30,107 nucleotides of DNA from Acidimicrobiia bacterium. Its GTDB lineage: Bacteria; Actinomycetota; Acidimicrobiia; Spongiisociales; UBA5794. The position numbers and the translations under genes were made by a program. The stretch covers positions 1-30,107 of the forward strand of contig JACDBE010000061.1 in NCBI GenBank assembly GCA_013695075.1, in the 5' to 3' direction. This document shows, piece by piece, positions 8,585-16,122 of this stretch (position 1 is the stretch's first letter; the number at the start of each line of letters is the position of its first letter). The notes below the pieces were generated by a model that was not told the DNA's origin, ran no database searches, and saw only the letters and a list, made by a program, of their open reading frames with translations.

Positions 8585-8729
8585 CAACACCTTCTCCGAG
8601 GCCATCCAACCCGACCGGTGCACCAAGCCGCCCACCACACGGGGTCCCACCCGCGCCTCCATCACAAAGCCTACCGGTGCCCTCCCTTTAGCAGGCTCAC
8701 CCACCACGGGTGTGCCCAACGGTGGCCGG

Positions 8730-8735
8730 TACGCT
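8730..8735 (+). promoter_or_regulatory. Leaderless -10 (TACGCT) of the lipoate-ligase-like gene
   Basis: TACGCT is followed by exactly 6 nt and ATG 8742. The frame is open for 660 nt upstream, so this box is what selects the start. Confidence 0.55.
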
Positions 8736-8741
8736 GCGGCG

Positions 8742-9506
8742 ATGCGGCGCCACCTCCAGCTGGTCACCGAGGGGCGGCACCATCCCCCGTGGCTGGACAC
8801 CGCCATCTCCCGGGCCATGCTGCTCGAGGCGTCCGCCGGCAACCTGGAGGAGACCTTCCGCATTTACGTGGCGGGGCGGGTCGTGGCCTTCGGCAAGCGC
8901 GACAGCATCGACCGCCGCCACCCCGCCGCCGTCGCCGCGGCTACGGCCGCCGGGTTCGCCTCGGTGGAGCGGATGGCGGGGGGCCGGGCTGCGGTGTTCA
9001 CCGAGCACACCCTGTCGTTCGCCTGGACCATTCCCGTCGACGACCCCCGGCCCGGGATCACCGAGCGGTTCCGCACCCTGGCGTCGGTGATGGTCGACGC
9101 CTTCGCCCGGCTGGGGGTGCCGTCCGAGGTGGGTGAGATCGCCGGTGAGTACTGCCCGGGCACGTGGAGCGTCCACCACGATGGCCGGCTCAAGCTGATG
9201 GGGGTGGGGCAGCGGCTGGCCCGCCACGCCGCCCACATCGGCGGGGTGGTGGTGGTCGACCGTCCCGATCTGGTGCGGCGGGTGTTGGTGCCGGTGTATG
9301 CCGAGTTGGGGCTGAATTGGCGTCCCGAGACCGCCGGCGCCCTCACCGATGTGGTGTCCTCGGTGACGGTGGACACCGCCATGGAGGCGGTGATCGCCAC
9401 CCTTTCCGACCGTTACCAACTCGAACCCGCACTGCTCACAGACCACATCGTCCAGTTGGCCACTGAGCTGGCCCCGACGGAAGTGACTCCGGGTGAGCCA
9501 CGTTGA
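8742..9506 (+). CDS. Lipoate/octanoyl-protein ligase-family protein (LplA/LipM-like)
   Basis: A 254-residue BPL/LplA/LipB-fold protein, expected to attach or transfer lipoyl or octanoyl groups to carrier domains. Visible motifs are GGRAAVFTEHTLSFAW (about 80-95; the substrate-pocket RxxGGxxxxH-like region), GEYCPGTWSV with Cys138, and LKLMGVGQR with Lys151, the position of the conserved Lys of the family. The Cys before the Lys is where LipM-type octanoyltransferases have theirs, though GEYCPG is also common in actinobacterial ligases. GTG or ATG starts further upstream lie in the divergent lipoprotein gene and are rejected. RmlB begins 30 bp downstream on the same strand but has its own promoter hexamer. 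Confidence 0.75.
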   Translation: MRRHLQLVTEGRHHPPWLDTAISRAMLLEASAGNLEETFRIYVAGRVVAFGKRDSIDRRHPAAVAAATAAGFASVERMAGGRAAVFTEHTLSFAWTIPVDDPRPGITERFRTLASVMVDAFARLGVPSEVGEIAGEYCPGTWSVHHDGRLKLMGVGQRLARHAAHIGGVVVVDRPDLVRRVLVPVYAELGLNWRPETAGALTDVVSSVTVDTAMEAVIATLSDRYQLEPALLTDHIVQLATELAPTEVTPGEPR

Positions 9507-9519
9507 GGGTTGGTGCCCC

Positions 9520-9525
9520 TAGCCT
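9520..9525 (+). promoter_or_regulatory. Predicted -10 (TAGCCT) of rmlB
   Basis: TAGCCT lies 10 nt before ATG 9536. The gap is longer than the usual 6 nt here and implies a leader of only a few bases. Confidence 0.35.
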
Positions 9526-9535
9526 GGGTGCCGTC

Positions 9536-10531
9536 ATGAGAGTCCTGGTCACCGGCGGAGCCGGCTTCATCGGCAGCAACTTCGTGCTCCGGGTCGCCGC
9601 CACCAGACCCCATTGGCAGATCACCGTGCTCGACGCGCTGACCTACGCCGGGGACCGGGCCAACCTGGAGCCGGTTGCCGGGCACATCGACTTCGTCGAG
9701 GGCAACGTGGCCAGCGCCGAGGTGGTCGATCGTCTGGTGGCCGCCACCGACATGGTGGTGCACTTCGCCGCCGAGTCGCACAACGACAACTCGCTCTCCG
9801 ACCCGTGGCCGTTCGTCGAATCCAACATCATCGGCACCTACCGGCTGCTGGAGTCCGTGCGCCGCCACGGCAAACGGCTCCACCACACCTCCACCGATGA
9901 GGTCTACGGCGACCTCGACCTCGACGACCCGCAGCGCTTCACCGAGGCCACCGCCCTCAACCCGTCGAGCCCGTACTCGGCGTCGAAGGGTGCCGCCGAT
10001 CTGCTGGTACGTGCCTGGGTGCGCTCCTTCGGGGTGCGGGCCACGGTGTCGAACTGCTCCAACAACTACGGGCCCTTCCAGCACGTGGAGAAGTTCATCC
10101 CGCGCCAGATCACCAACGTCTTGTGGGGGATCAGGCCCAAGCTGTACGGCCAGGGGCGCAACGTGCGCGATTGGATCCATGTCGACGACCACAACGATGC
10201 GGTGGTCGCCATCGTGGAACAGGGTCGAATGGGTGAGACCTACCTGATCGGTGCCGACGGGGAGCGGGACAACCGGCAAATCGTCTCCATGATCCTGCAG
10301 CTGATGGGCAAGCCCGACGACTGGTTCGAGCTCGTCGGCGATCGCCCCGGACACGACCTGCGCTACGCCATCGACTCCTCCAAGCTGCGCGCCGAAACCG
10401 ACTGGCGACCCCGCTACGACGACATGCGTGCCGGGCTGCGGACCACCATCGACTGGTATGCCGTCAACGAACCGTGGTGGCACGACGCCAAGCTGGCCTC
10501 CGAACGGGCCTACGCCAGGATCGGGCGCTGA
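9536..10531 (+). CDS. rmlB: dTDP-glucose 4,6-dehydratase
   Basis: A 331-residue extended short-chain dehydrogenase converting dTDP-D-glucose to dTDP-4-keto-6-deoxyglucose, a precursor of rhamnose and other deoxysugars. It shows the NAD-binding loop GGAGFIGSN (7-15), the dehydratase triad TDE (120-122), the catalytic pair Tyr147-x3-Lys151 (YSASK), and DALTYAGDRANL, all diagnostic of RmlB. The C-terminal HDLRYAIDSSK and WRPRYD motifs complete it. ATG 9536 is chosen because the family starts directly at MRVLVTGGAG; an in-frame start 33 nt earlier adds an unlikely tail. No rmlA, rmlC or rmlD gene is next to it, so it is an orphan copy or the pathway is scattered. Confidence 0.9.
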   Translation: MRVLVTGGAGFIGSNFVLRVAATRPHWQITVLDALTYAGDRANLEPVAGHIDFVEGNVASAEVVDRLVAATDMVVHFAAESHNDNSLSDPWPFVESNIIGTYRLLESVRRHGKRLHHTSTDEVYGDLDLDDPQRFTEATALNPSSPYSASKGAADLLVRAWVRSFGVRATVSNCSNNYGPFQHVEKFIPRQITNVLWGIRPKLYGQGRNVRDWIHVDDHNDAVVAIVEQGRMGETYLIGADGERDNRQIVSMILQLMGKPDDWFELVGDRPGHDLRYAIDSSKLRAETDWRPRYDDMRAGLRTTIDWYAVNEPWWHDAKLASERAYARIGR

Positions 10532-10551
10532 CCGGGCGGTCCGGAGGTCGG

Positions 10552-10557
10552 TAGCCT
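10552..10557 (+). promoter_or_regulatory. Leaderless -10 (TAGCCT) of the AroQ-hydrolase gene
   Basis: TAGCCT is followed by exactly 6 nt and GTG 10564, the start expected for AroQ. Confidence 0.55.
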
Positions 10558-10563
10558 CGGTCG

Positions 10564-11673
10564 GTGCAACGCATCGACGTGATCAACGGCCCCAACCTCA
10601 ACATGCTGGGCCGACGGGAACCCGACATCTACGGCACCGACACCTTGGAGCAGGTCGACGCCAGAGTGGTGGCGTGGGGGCAGCGGCTCGGGCTGGAGGT
10701 GACCACCTTCCAGTCCAACCGCGAGGGTGACCTCATCGACCGGATCCAGGCGTGCCGGACCTCCGCCGATGGGATCGTGATCAATGCCGGCGCTCTCACC
10801 CACACCTCGTACGCCATCCACGACGCCCTGCTCGCCGCCGAGGTACCCGCCGTCGAGGTGCACCTGTCCAACATCCACGCCCGGGAACCGTGGCGAGCCG
10901 TTTCCGTGCTGGCCCCGGTGGTGGCGGGGTCCATCTTCGGCCGGGGCGTCGTCGGCTACCGCGACGCTCTGCGCCTGCTGGTGAACCGGGCGGCGGCGAT
11001 GCCACACACGATTGCCTACGGTGACCATCCCGAACAGGTGATGGATGTGCGCGCCCCCGACGACCCCGGTCCGCACCCGGTGGCGGTACTCGTCCACGGT
11101 GGCTTCTGGCGTCGGGAGTGGGGGCGGGACACCAGCGACACCCTGGCCGTCGACCTCACAGCCCGGGGATGGGTCACCGCCAACGTCGAGTACCGCCGGT
11201 TGGGATGTGACGGGGGATGGCCGGCCAGTGTCGACGACGTGGCCACCGCCATTGCCCACATCGTGTCGCACCGAGAGGTGTCGTCGGTCACCGTTTTCGG
11301 GCACTCCTCCGGCGGGCAGCTGGCGTTGGTAGCCGGGCGGGCAACAGCGGTGGAGACCGTGGTCGCCCTGGCCCCCATCACCGATCTGGCCTGGGCCATC
11401 GAGCTGGGTACCGGGGCACCCAGCCCGGCGCAGTTCGCCGGCGGGCACGATCCCACCGGGCCGATGTCTCCCGTCGCCGAGCCGGCACGAGGACGCCAGA
11501 TCCTCGTCCACGGCACCGCAGACACCGAAGTACCCGTCGAGTTCAGCACCCGCTACGTGCAAGCGGCCGAGGCCGCCGGGATCACCGTCAACGCCATCTA
11601 CCCCGAAACCGGCCACTTCGAGTTGCTAGACCCGAAAACCCCCGTCTGGGAACAAGTCGTCACCTCCCTGTAG
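10564..11673 (+). CDS. Fused type II 3-dehydroquinate dehydratase and alpha/beta hydrolase
   Basis: A 369-residue two-domain protein. Residues 1-145 are a full AroQ (shikimate pathway, 3-dehydroquinate to 3-dehydroshikimate): INGPNLNMLGRREPDIYG, INAGALTHTSYAIHD and VEVHLSNIHAREPWR carry Asn11, Arg18, Tyr23, Asn74, His80, Asp87, His100 and Arg111, each one position before the M. tuberculosis enzyme's residues. Residues about 150-369 are an alpha/beta hydrolase: HGGFW (178-182), nucleophile Ser248 in GHSSG, Asp320 in HGTAD and His351 in TGHFELLDP. HGGxW with this layout recalls kynurenine-formamidase-type hydrolases. No stop or frame change separates the halves. The hydrolase substrate is unknown. 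A hairpin lies between this gene and the convergent aminotransferase. Confidence 0.85.
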   Translation: MQRIDVINGPNLNMLGRREPDIYGTDTLEQVDARVVAWGQRLGLEVTTFQSNREGDLIDRIQACRTSADGIVINAGALTHTSYAIHDALLAAEVPAVEVHLSNIHAREPWRAVSVLAPVVAGSIFGRGVVGYRDALRLLVNRAAAMPHTIAYGDHPEQVMDVRAPDDPGPHPVAVLVHGGFWRREWGRDTSDTLAVDLTARGWVTANVEYRRLGCDGGWPASVDDVATAIAHIVSHREVSSVTVFGHSSGGQLALVAGRATAVETVVALAPITDLAWAIELGTGAPSPAQFAGGHDPTGPMSPVAEPARGRQILVHGTADTEVPVEFSTRYVQAAEAAGITVNAIYPETGHFELLDPKTPVWEQVVTSL

Positions 11674-11680
11674 CCCTCGT

Positions 11681-11715
11681 CCGACTCCCCTCCGGAAAGG
11701 AAAGGGTCGAGTCGG
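11681..11715. terminator. Bidirectional hairpin between convergent genes
   Basis: CCGACTC (11681-11687) pairs perfectly with GAGTCGG (11709-11715), and the inner CCCT/AGGG can extend the stem past a 2-nt bulge. It fills the 45-bp gap between two convergent stop codons (11673 and 11719). There is no T-run on either side. Confidence 0.5.
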
Positions 11716-11718
11716 GTG

Positions 11719-12915
11719 TCAAGACGAGCGGGCTATCAGCTTCTGGAGGCGGGTGATGCCTTCTACCAGGTCGTCGTCGCCTAAGGCGTACGACAGGCGG
11801 AGGTGGCCCGGTGCTCCGAATGCTTCGCCCGGGACGACGGCGATCTCGATCTCGTCGAGCAGTACCGCCGCCAGCTGCAGGGAGGTGCGCGGGGTGGACT
11901 CACCGATCCGTCGGTCAAGCAGCCCGGCCACCGAGGGGAATGCGTAGAAGGCACCGAAGGGTTCCGGGCAGGTCACCCCGGGGATCTCGTTGAGCATGCG
12001 ATGCATGGTGCGGCGCCGCCGATCGAATGCGGTGCGCATCTCGGCGACGGTGTCGAGCGGCCCGGACACCGCCGCCAGCGCCGCCGCCTGGCTGACGTTG
12101 GCCACGTTGGAGGTGAGGTGGGACTGCAGGGTGATGGCTGAGGTGGCGATCGCCGCCGGAGCGATGAGCCACCCCACCCGCCACCCGGTCATGGCGTAGG
12201 TCTTGGCGACGCCGTTGACAACGACGCACCACTCCTCCGCCTCGGGGACGACCACCGGCAGCGACGATGCCTCCACACCGTAGACCAAGTGCTCGTAGAT
12301 CTCGTCGGTCAGTACCCAGATACCGTGCTCTACGGCCCAGCGTCCGATGGCCTCCACCTCCTCGGCGGGGTACACCGCCCCGGTCGGGTTGGATGGCGAC
12401 ACGTGGATGAGCATCCTGGTGTGCTCAGTCCGCACCGCCTCCAACTGGTCGACGGTGACCCGATAGCCGGTGGCGTGGTCGGTGGCGATGGGGACCGGCA
12501 CCGCGTCGGCCAGCCGCACCGCCTCCGGGTAGGACACCCAGTACGGCGCCGGGAGCAGTACCTGGTCGCCGGGATCGAGCAGCACCTGGCAGGCGGTGTA
12601 GACGGCGTGCTTGCCGCCGTTGGTGACCACCACCTGCGACGGGGTCACCGCCAGACCCGAGTCGCGCGCTGTCTTGGCGGCGATGGCCGAGCGCAGTTCG
12701 GGCAGGCCTCCGGTGGGGGTGTAGCGGTGAAAGCGCGGGTCGAGGGCCGCCTCCCGGGCCGCCTCGACAATGGCCGGTGGGGTGGGGAAGTCCGGTTCAC
12801 CTGCCCCGAACCCGATGACCGGTCGCCCAGAGGCCCGCAGCTCCTTGGCCCGGGCGGTGATGGCGACCGTCGCCGACTCCTCCAGAGCGGCGACCCGGCG
12901 GGAGACCTCGCTCAT
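11719..12915 (-). CDS. PLP-dependent class I aminotransferase (aspartate type)
   Basis: A 398-residue fold-type I aminotransferase of the 1-beta aspartate/prephenate aminotransferase kind. It shows GAGEPDFPTP (37-46), YTPTGGLPELR (65-75), PAPYWVSYPE (123-131), SNPTGAVY (175-182), TDEIYEHLVYG (203-213) and the PLP Schiff-base Lys238 in GVAKTYAMTGWRVGW. It should exchange amino groups between Asp or related amino acids and 2-oxoglutarate in the cytoplasm. ATG 12915 is fixed by a TATGGT box 6 nt upstream; the frame is open further but that sequence lies in the divergent serC gene. It shares a 94-bp divergent promoter region with serC. Confidence 0.9.
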   Translation of the reverse strand: MSEVSRRVAALEESATVAITARAKELRASGRPVIGFGAGEPDFPTPPAIVEAAREAALDPRFHRYTPTGGLPELRSAIAAKTARDSGLAVTPSQVVVTNGGKHAVYTACQVLLDPGDQVLLPAPYWVSYPEAVRLADAVPVPIATDHATGYRVTVDQLEAVRTEHTRMLIHVSPSNPTGAVYPAEEVEAIGRWAVEHGIWVLTDEIYEHLVYGVEASSLPVVVPEAEEWCVVVNGVAKTYAMTGWRVGWLIAPAAIATSAITLQSHLTSNVANVSQAAALAAVSGPLDTVAEMRTAFDRRRRTMHRMLNEIPGVTCPEPFGAFYAFPSVAGLLDRRIGESTPRTSLQLAAVLLDEIEIAVVPGEAFGAPGHLRLSYALGDDDLVEGITRLQKLIARSS

Positions 12916-12921
12916 GACCGC

Positions 12922-12927
12922 ACCATA
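12922..12927 (-). promoter_or_regulatory. Leaderless -10 (TATGGT) of the aminotransferase gene
   Basis: TATGGT on the minus strand is followed by exactly 6 nt and ATG 12915. Confidence 0.55.
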
Positions 12928-13009
12928 CTCGTGGCGCTGCCTGGCTCTGCGGCCCCCCGGGGTAGCCTGGCAGTAGCTACCGAACGCCCGACCCGCCATC
13001 GAAGGAACC

Positions 13010-14128
13010 ATGTCCGACATCCCTGCCATCGCCCTGCCCGACCATCTGATCCCCGCCGACGGCAGGTTCGGCTCAGGCCCGTCGAAGGTTGACACCGCCG
13101 CCCTTGACGCGCTGGCCGCTACCGGCAGCGGTTTCATGGGGACGAGCCACCGCCAGGAGACGGTGCGATCGATGGTGGGGATCATCCGCCTAGGTCTCAC
13201 CGAGCTGTACGGGCTCGATGACGGCTATGAGGTGGTCCTCGGTGTCGGCGGCGCCACCGCCTTCTGGGACTGTGCCTCGTTCGGGTTGATCCAACGGCGC
13301 AGCCAGCATCTCGTCTTCGGGGAGTTCTCCTCCAAGTTTGCCGCCGTCACCACCGCCGCCCCCCATCTCGACGACGCGGATGTCATCGTCGCCGAGCCGG
13401 GCACCCACCCCCAGCCGCGGCCCACCGCCGACGTCGACGCATACGCCTTTACCCACAACGAGACTTCGACCGGGGTCACCATGCCCATAATCCGGCCAGA
13501 CGGAGAAGGGCTGGTGCTGGTCGATGCCACCTCGGCGGCGGGGGCCATCGACGTGGATCCGGCGCAATTCGACGTGTACTACTTCTCGCCGCAAAAGGCC
13601 TTCGGGTCCGAGGGTGGGCTGTGGGTGGCGCTGTGCTCGGCGGCCGCCATCGAGCGCATCGGCAGCATCGGGGCGTCCGGGCGCTGGATGCCGGCCTTCC
13701 TCAGCCTGCCGCTGGCCGTGGCCAACTCACAGCTCAACCAGACCTACAACACCCCGGCGCTGGCCACGCTGTTCCTGCTGGCCCGGCAGGTGGAGCGCAT
13801 GCTCGATGCTGGCGGGCTGGCATGGGGCATCGACCGCTCGCAGCGCTCCTCTTCAACAATCTACCGGTGGGCCGAGGCCAGCGACTACGCCCAAGCGTTC
13901 GTCACCGATCCGGCGATGCGTAGCCCCACCGTGGTCACCATCGACCTCGATCCATCGGTGTCCGCCGACACCGTCGAGGCGGTGCTGCGAGCCAACGGCA
14001 TCGTCGACACCTTCGGCTACCGCAAGCTGGGACGCAACCAGCTGCGGCTGTCTTGCTTTCCCAACATCGACCCCGATGACGTGGCCACGCTCACCGCCGC
14101 CATCGACCACGTCGTCGCCAAGTTGTGA
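13010..14128 (+). CDS. serC: Phosphoserine aminotransferase
   Basis: A 372-residue phosphoserine aminotransferase of the actinobacterial branch, making 3-phosphoserine from 3-phosphohydroxypyruvate and glutamate for serine synthesis. Diagnostic features are FGSGPSKV (20-27), MGTSHRQ (43-49), FTHNETSTGV (147-156), DATSAAGAI (172-180) and the PLP Lys196 in YFSPQKAFGSEGG. It has GAAGGA about 5 nt before ATG 13010, and a TAGCCT at 12963-12968 as a likely -10, so unlike many neighbours its transcript should carry a leader of about 35 nt. It ends one base before the convergent lipoprotein gene. The divergent aminotransferase suggests an amino-acid locus. Confidence 0.92.
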   Translation: MSDIPAIALPDHLIPADGRFGSGPSKVDTAALDALAATGSGFMGTSHRQETVRSMVGIIRLGLTELYGLDDGYEVVLGVGGATAFWDCASFGLIQRRSQHLVFGEFSSKFAAVTTAAPHLDDADVIVAEPGTHPQPRPTADVDAYAFTHNETSTGVTMPIIRPDGEGLVLVDATSAAGAIDVDPAQFDVYYFSPQKAFGSEGGLWVALCSAAAIERIGSIGASGRWMPAFLSLPLAVANSQLNQTYNTPALATLFLLARQVERMLDAGGLAWGIDRSQRSSSTIYRWAEASDYAQAFVTDPAMRSPTVVTIDLDPSVSADTVEAVLRANGIVDTFGYRKLGRNQLRLSCFPNIDPDDVATLTAAIDHVVAKL

Positions 14129-14129
14129 C

Positions 14130-14540
14130 TCAGCAGCCTAAGGAGGCCACCGCCTCGTCGTAGCGAGCCTGCAGGTCGGCACCAACGTCCGACAGCGCCT
14201 CGGCGATCTCATCGGCCCCGGCCGCCTCCCCCAACTCGCTGAGGGTGCGGCGGTAGGCGTTCTGGGCCCGCTCCAGCTGGGCCAGGGTGTCGTCGTCGAG
14301 CGCCTCACGTACGTTGTCGCCCAGGCCGGCCATATCTTCGGCCATGGCGCTGCCCGCCTCCTGGATCTCGTCGACAGTTCCTCCCGGCTCGGTCAGCGTC
14401 GCCAACGATCCCGCCATACGGTCAAGGGTCGTACAGGCCTGAGCGGTGGCATCTTCGACGCTGAGATCGCCACCACCGCACGCCCCCAGGGCTATGGAGG
14501 CGACGGCGACGAGGAAGAAGCGGCGGGTTCGGATGGTCAT
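14130..14540 (-). CDS. Small predicted lipoprotein, helical
   Basis: A 136-residue lipoprotein. From ATG 14540 (GGGGAG about 5 nt upstream) it starts MTIRTRRFFLVAVASIALGAC, a clear signal with lipobox LGAC and Cys21, then GGGD. The mature part is almost all helix with many acidic residues (MAEDMAGLGDNVREAL, LAQLERAQNAYRR), an early Cys (AQACTTL) and a terminal Cys (SLGC) that could form a disulfide. No domain is recognised. It is similar in design to the lipoprotein at 5260-5889, perhaps a distant paralogue. Its stop lies 1 bp from the serC stop (convergent). A longer start 16 codons upstream would place the signal internally and is rejected. Confidence 0.7.
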   Translation of the reverse strand: MTIRTRRFFLVAVASIALGACGGGDLSVEDATAQACTTLDRMAGSLATLTEPGGTVDEIQEAGSAMAEDMAGLGDNVREALDDDTLAQLERAQNAYRRTLSELGEAAGADEIAEALSDVGADLQARYDEAVASLGC

Positions 14541-14686
14541 GCGAGCTCCCCAATGAACGGTGGAGTCCCCGTGGCCGGGGACGGCCAAGGGAGGCTACCG
14601 CCGCCGGAAACCAACCAATTCACCTGACACAAGTGTCCGCAGCGAGGGTTGTCTTCTCCGTTGGGTCGGTAGCGGCCGTATTCACG

Positions 14687-14713
14687 GAGTATGTTATGCT
14701 GCCGCAGAGTATG
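14687..14713 (+). promoter_or_regulatory. vapB promoter/operator candidate: GAGTATG direct repeats
   Basis: GAGTATG occurs at 14687-14693 and again at 14707-14713, exactly 20 bp apart (two helical turns), the second copy overlapping the vapB ATG. TATGTT (14690-14695) and TATGCT (14695-14700) between them are possible -10 boxes. Evenly phased repeats are what ribbon-helix-helix antitoxins bind. Confidence 0.4.
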
Positions 14714-14944
14714 GGAGTTCTTCTTCAGATTCGTGACCTTCCGGAGGAAGTGCACCGCGTCCTCAAATCCCGGGCTGCCGCCTCCGGGACCACACTTACC
14801 CAGTATGTCCGCTCGCTCCTGACCCGATCGGCCTACCGACCCACCCCTGAGGAACTCTCCGCTCGCATTCACACCCGTGGGACCGTTCGTTTGGACGAGG
14901 CGAGCCAGCAGTCGGTGCGCCATCTCCGTGACCACGGAGAGTGA
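14711..14944 (+). CDS. VapB/FitA-like ribbon-helix-helix antitoxin
   Basis: A 77-residue antitoxin. The N-terminus MGVLLQIRDLPEEVHRVLKS has the short DNA-binding beta strand (LLQIRDLP) followed by two helices (EEVHRVLKSRAAASG, TLTQYVRSLLTRS), a FitA/Arc-type ribbon-helix-helix fold. The C-terminal tail (PTPEELSARIHTRG onward) would wrap into the toxin's active site. It overlaps vapC by 4 bp (GTGA, 14941-14944), the standard arrangement. ATG 14711 is preferred because the fold begins there; 26 more in-frame codons upstream show no similarity. Predicted autoregulation through the GAGTATG repeats at its 5' end. Confidence 0.8.
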   Translation: MGVLLQIRDLPEEVHRVLKSRAAASGTTLTQYVRSLLTRSAYRPTPEELSARIHTRGTVRLDEASQQSVRHLRDHGE

Positions 14945-15357
14945 CCGTCCTCGACACGTCAGGGGTGGTCGACTTCCTTGTGGGCGAGAAGGCGTCGGGA
15001 CAGGTGGATCGGCTCCTCAGACAGGAAGGAACCGTCGCCGCACCAGACCTGGTTGTCTTCGAGGCAGTCGCCGTCCTGCGCCGTCAGGTGCAACGGCGGT
15101 CGATGGGGGCCGAACGAGCCGGCGGGGCCATCGAGGACCTGGGCGACTTCCCGCTCGAGTTGTTCCCCGCGCTGCCCCTGCGTGATCGTGCCTGGGCGCT
15201 GCGCGACAACTTCACCGCCGCGGACGCCTTCTTCGTTGCCCTCGCCGAGCGACTCGATGAGCCCCTCGCTACCAAAGACCGGGGCCTCGCCTCAGCAGCA
15301 CGCAGCCTCACGGGCATTCAGGTCATCGTCCTCGGGAGCGATTCCGTCGATGGGTGA
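14941..15357 (+). CDS. VapC PIN-domain ribonuclease toxin
   Basis: A 138-residue PIN-domain toxin, a Mg2+-dependent ribonuclease that blocks translation when freed from its antitoxin. The acidic site is complete: Asp5 (VLDTSG), Glu41 (VVFEAVAVLRR), Asp95 (FTAADAFFVALAE) and Asp113 (LATKDRGLA). GTG 14941 overlaps the antitoxin stop, so toxin synthesis is coupled to antitoxin. Targets are usually tRNA or rRNA in this family but cannot be read from sequence. A stub of another VapC lies at 562-609. Downstream is a truncated membrane-protein fragment and then the second toxin-antitoxin pair on the opposite strand. Confidence 0.85.
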   Translation: MTVLDTSGVVDFLVGEKASGQVDRLLRQEGTVAAPDLVVFEAVAVLRRQVQRRSMGAERAGGAIEDLGDFPLELFPALPLRDRAWALRDNFTAADAFFVALAERLDEPLATKDRGLASAARSLTGIQVIVLGSDSVDG

Positions 15358-15377
15358 CCGTCCTTGCCCGCCCGCGT

Positions 15378-15470
15378 TCAGGCGGCGCTGGTCCAGATGC
15401 TGTAGCCCAGGCCGATCAGACCCACCCCGAGGATGAGGACGACAGGCGTTTGGCCAAGGGCTCGATCGAG
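15378..15470 (-). pseudogene. C-terminal membrane-helix remnant
   Basis: The minus strand reads LDRALGQTPVVLILGVGLIGLGYSIWTSAA in two parts: an amphipathic start (LDRALGQTP) and a 20-residue hydrophobic helix ending in TGA at 15378. This looks like the last transmembrane segment of a larger membrane protein. Upstream there is only 35 bp before the MazF-like gene, with no room for the rest, so I read it as a truncated end. It could also be a tiny one-helix protein, but no start codon with a ribosome site is seen. Confidence 0.3.
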
Positions 15471-15505
15471 GTGAGACGCCTGAACCTGTGGTCGACGTAG
15501 GCTCG

Positions 15506-15820
15506 TCAGTCGCAGCCAACGGCGATGTTCAATGCCTGGCACACCTCGTCCATCCTTCCGGCGGTGAGGGTGGTGACCTCGTCGGTGAGCATTGCCTTCC
15601 AAGCTTCACCCAGATTGTCGAGGCTGACAACGCACCGGGCTGGCATGCCGTCCTCCACGTCGAGTACCACCTCGCTGGGGATGCCGCGCACCGTCCGTGA
15701 GATGGAGGCGATGGTGACCCGCTTCAGTACGGGGATTGCGCGGTCGCGGGAGAGCACCAACACCGGTCGCCGTCCCCACTCCGGATGCTCCAGGTAGTAG
15801 ATGCCACCACGGCTCACCAT
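15506..15820 (-). CDS. MazF/PemK-like endoribonuclease toxin
   Basis: A 104-residue MazF/PemK-type toxin, a sequence-specific mRNA or tRNA interferase. The fold is visible in MVSRGGIYYLEHPEWGRRPVLVLSRD (first strands), RVTIASISRTVRGIPSEVVLD (central strands with the conserved Arg and Ser/Thr region) and ARCVVSLDNL (the strand that in MazF reads SVVLxDQI). The C-terminal helix LTAGRMDEVCQAL is typical. ATG 15820 overlaps the antitoxin stop by 7 bp; the in-frame GTG at 15817 would give the common 4-bp GTGA overlap, so either may start translation. It is the second gene of a leaderless operon read from 16116. Confidence 0.8.
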   Translation of the reverse strand: MVSRGGIYYLEHPEWGRRPVLVLSRDRAIPVLKRVTIASISRTVRGIPSEVVLDVEDGMPARCVVSLDNLGEAWKAMLTDEVTTLTAGRMDEVCQALNIAVGCD

Positions 15821-16116
15821 GGGTCCGCCTCGGCGTCCTCCTGGTCGAGGTGGCGCATCTGCTCGACCGTCAGCCCGGTCACCCAGGCACCCAGGTCGCC
15901 CCACTCGTCGACGTCGTGCGCGCCGCCCTGAGGCATCCGGGTGTAACCGTCGATGATCTTCTGGTCGATGGTGGATTCACGGTCCGACGCTAGGTAGGCC
16001 TCGATCGCCTCTCGGATCAGGTGCGAGCGGGAAACGCCGGTGCGGGAGGCACGTTCGTCGAGCCGCCTGACCAGCCCGTCATTGAGTTGGACCATCGTCT
16101 GGGTACGAACACTCAT
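15814..16116 (-). CDS. MazE-like ribbon-helix-helix (CopG-type) antitoxin
   Basis: A 100-residue antitoxin. The N-terminus has the DNA-binding strand VRTQTMVQLNDGLVRRLDE and the helix-turn-helix part TGVSRSHLIREAIEAYLAS, a CopG-type ribbon-helix-helix. The C-terminal part is acidic (DQKIIDGYTRMPQ, then DLGAWVTGLTVEQMRHLD and DQEDAEAD), as expected for the toxin-neutralising tail. The start at ATG 16116 is favoured over ATG 16122 because TATCAT lies exactly 6 nt before it. A perfect 12-bp palindrome just upstream is a likely operator. It is divergent from the deiodinase-like gene with 71 bp between the starts. Confidence 0.8.
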   Translation of the reverse strand: MSVRTQTMVQLNDGLVRRLDERASRTGVSRSHLIREAIEAYLASDRESTIDQKIIDGYTRMPQGGAHDVDEWGDLGAWVTGLTVEQMRHLDQEDAEADPW

Positions 16117-16122
16117 TGGCAT

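Noticed and set aside
7739..9136. 465-residue open frame spanning the lipoprotein and lipoate-ligase-like genes
   Set aside because: It crosses two genes on different strands and has no motif; it is a shadow frame.
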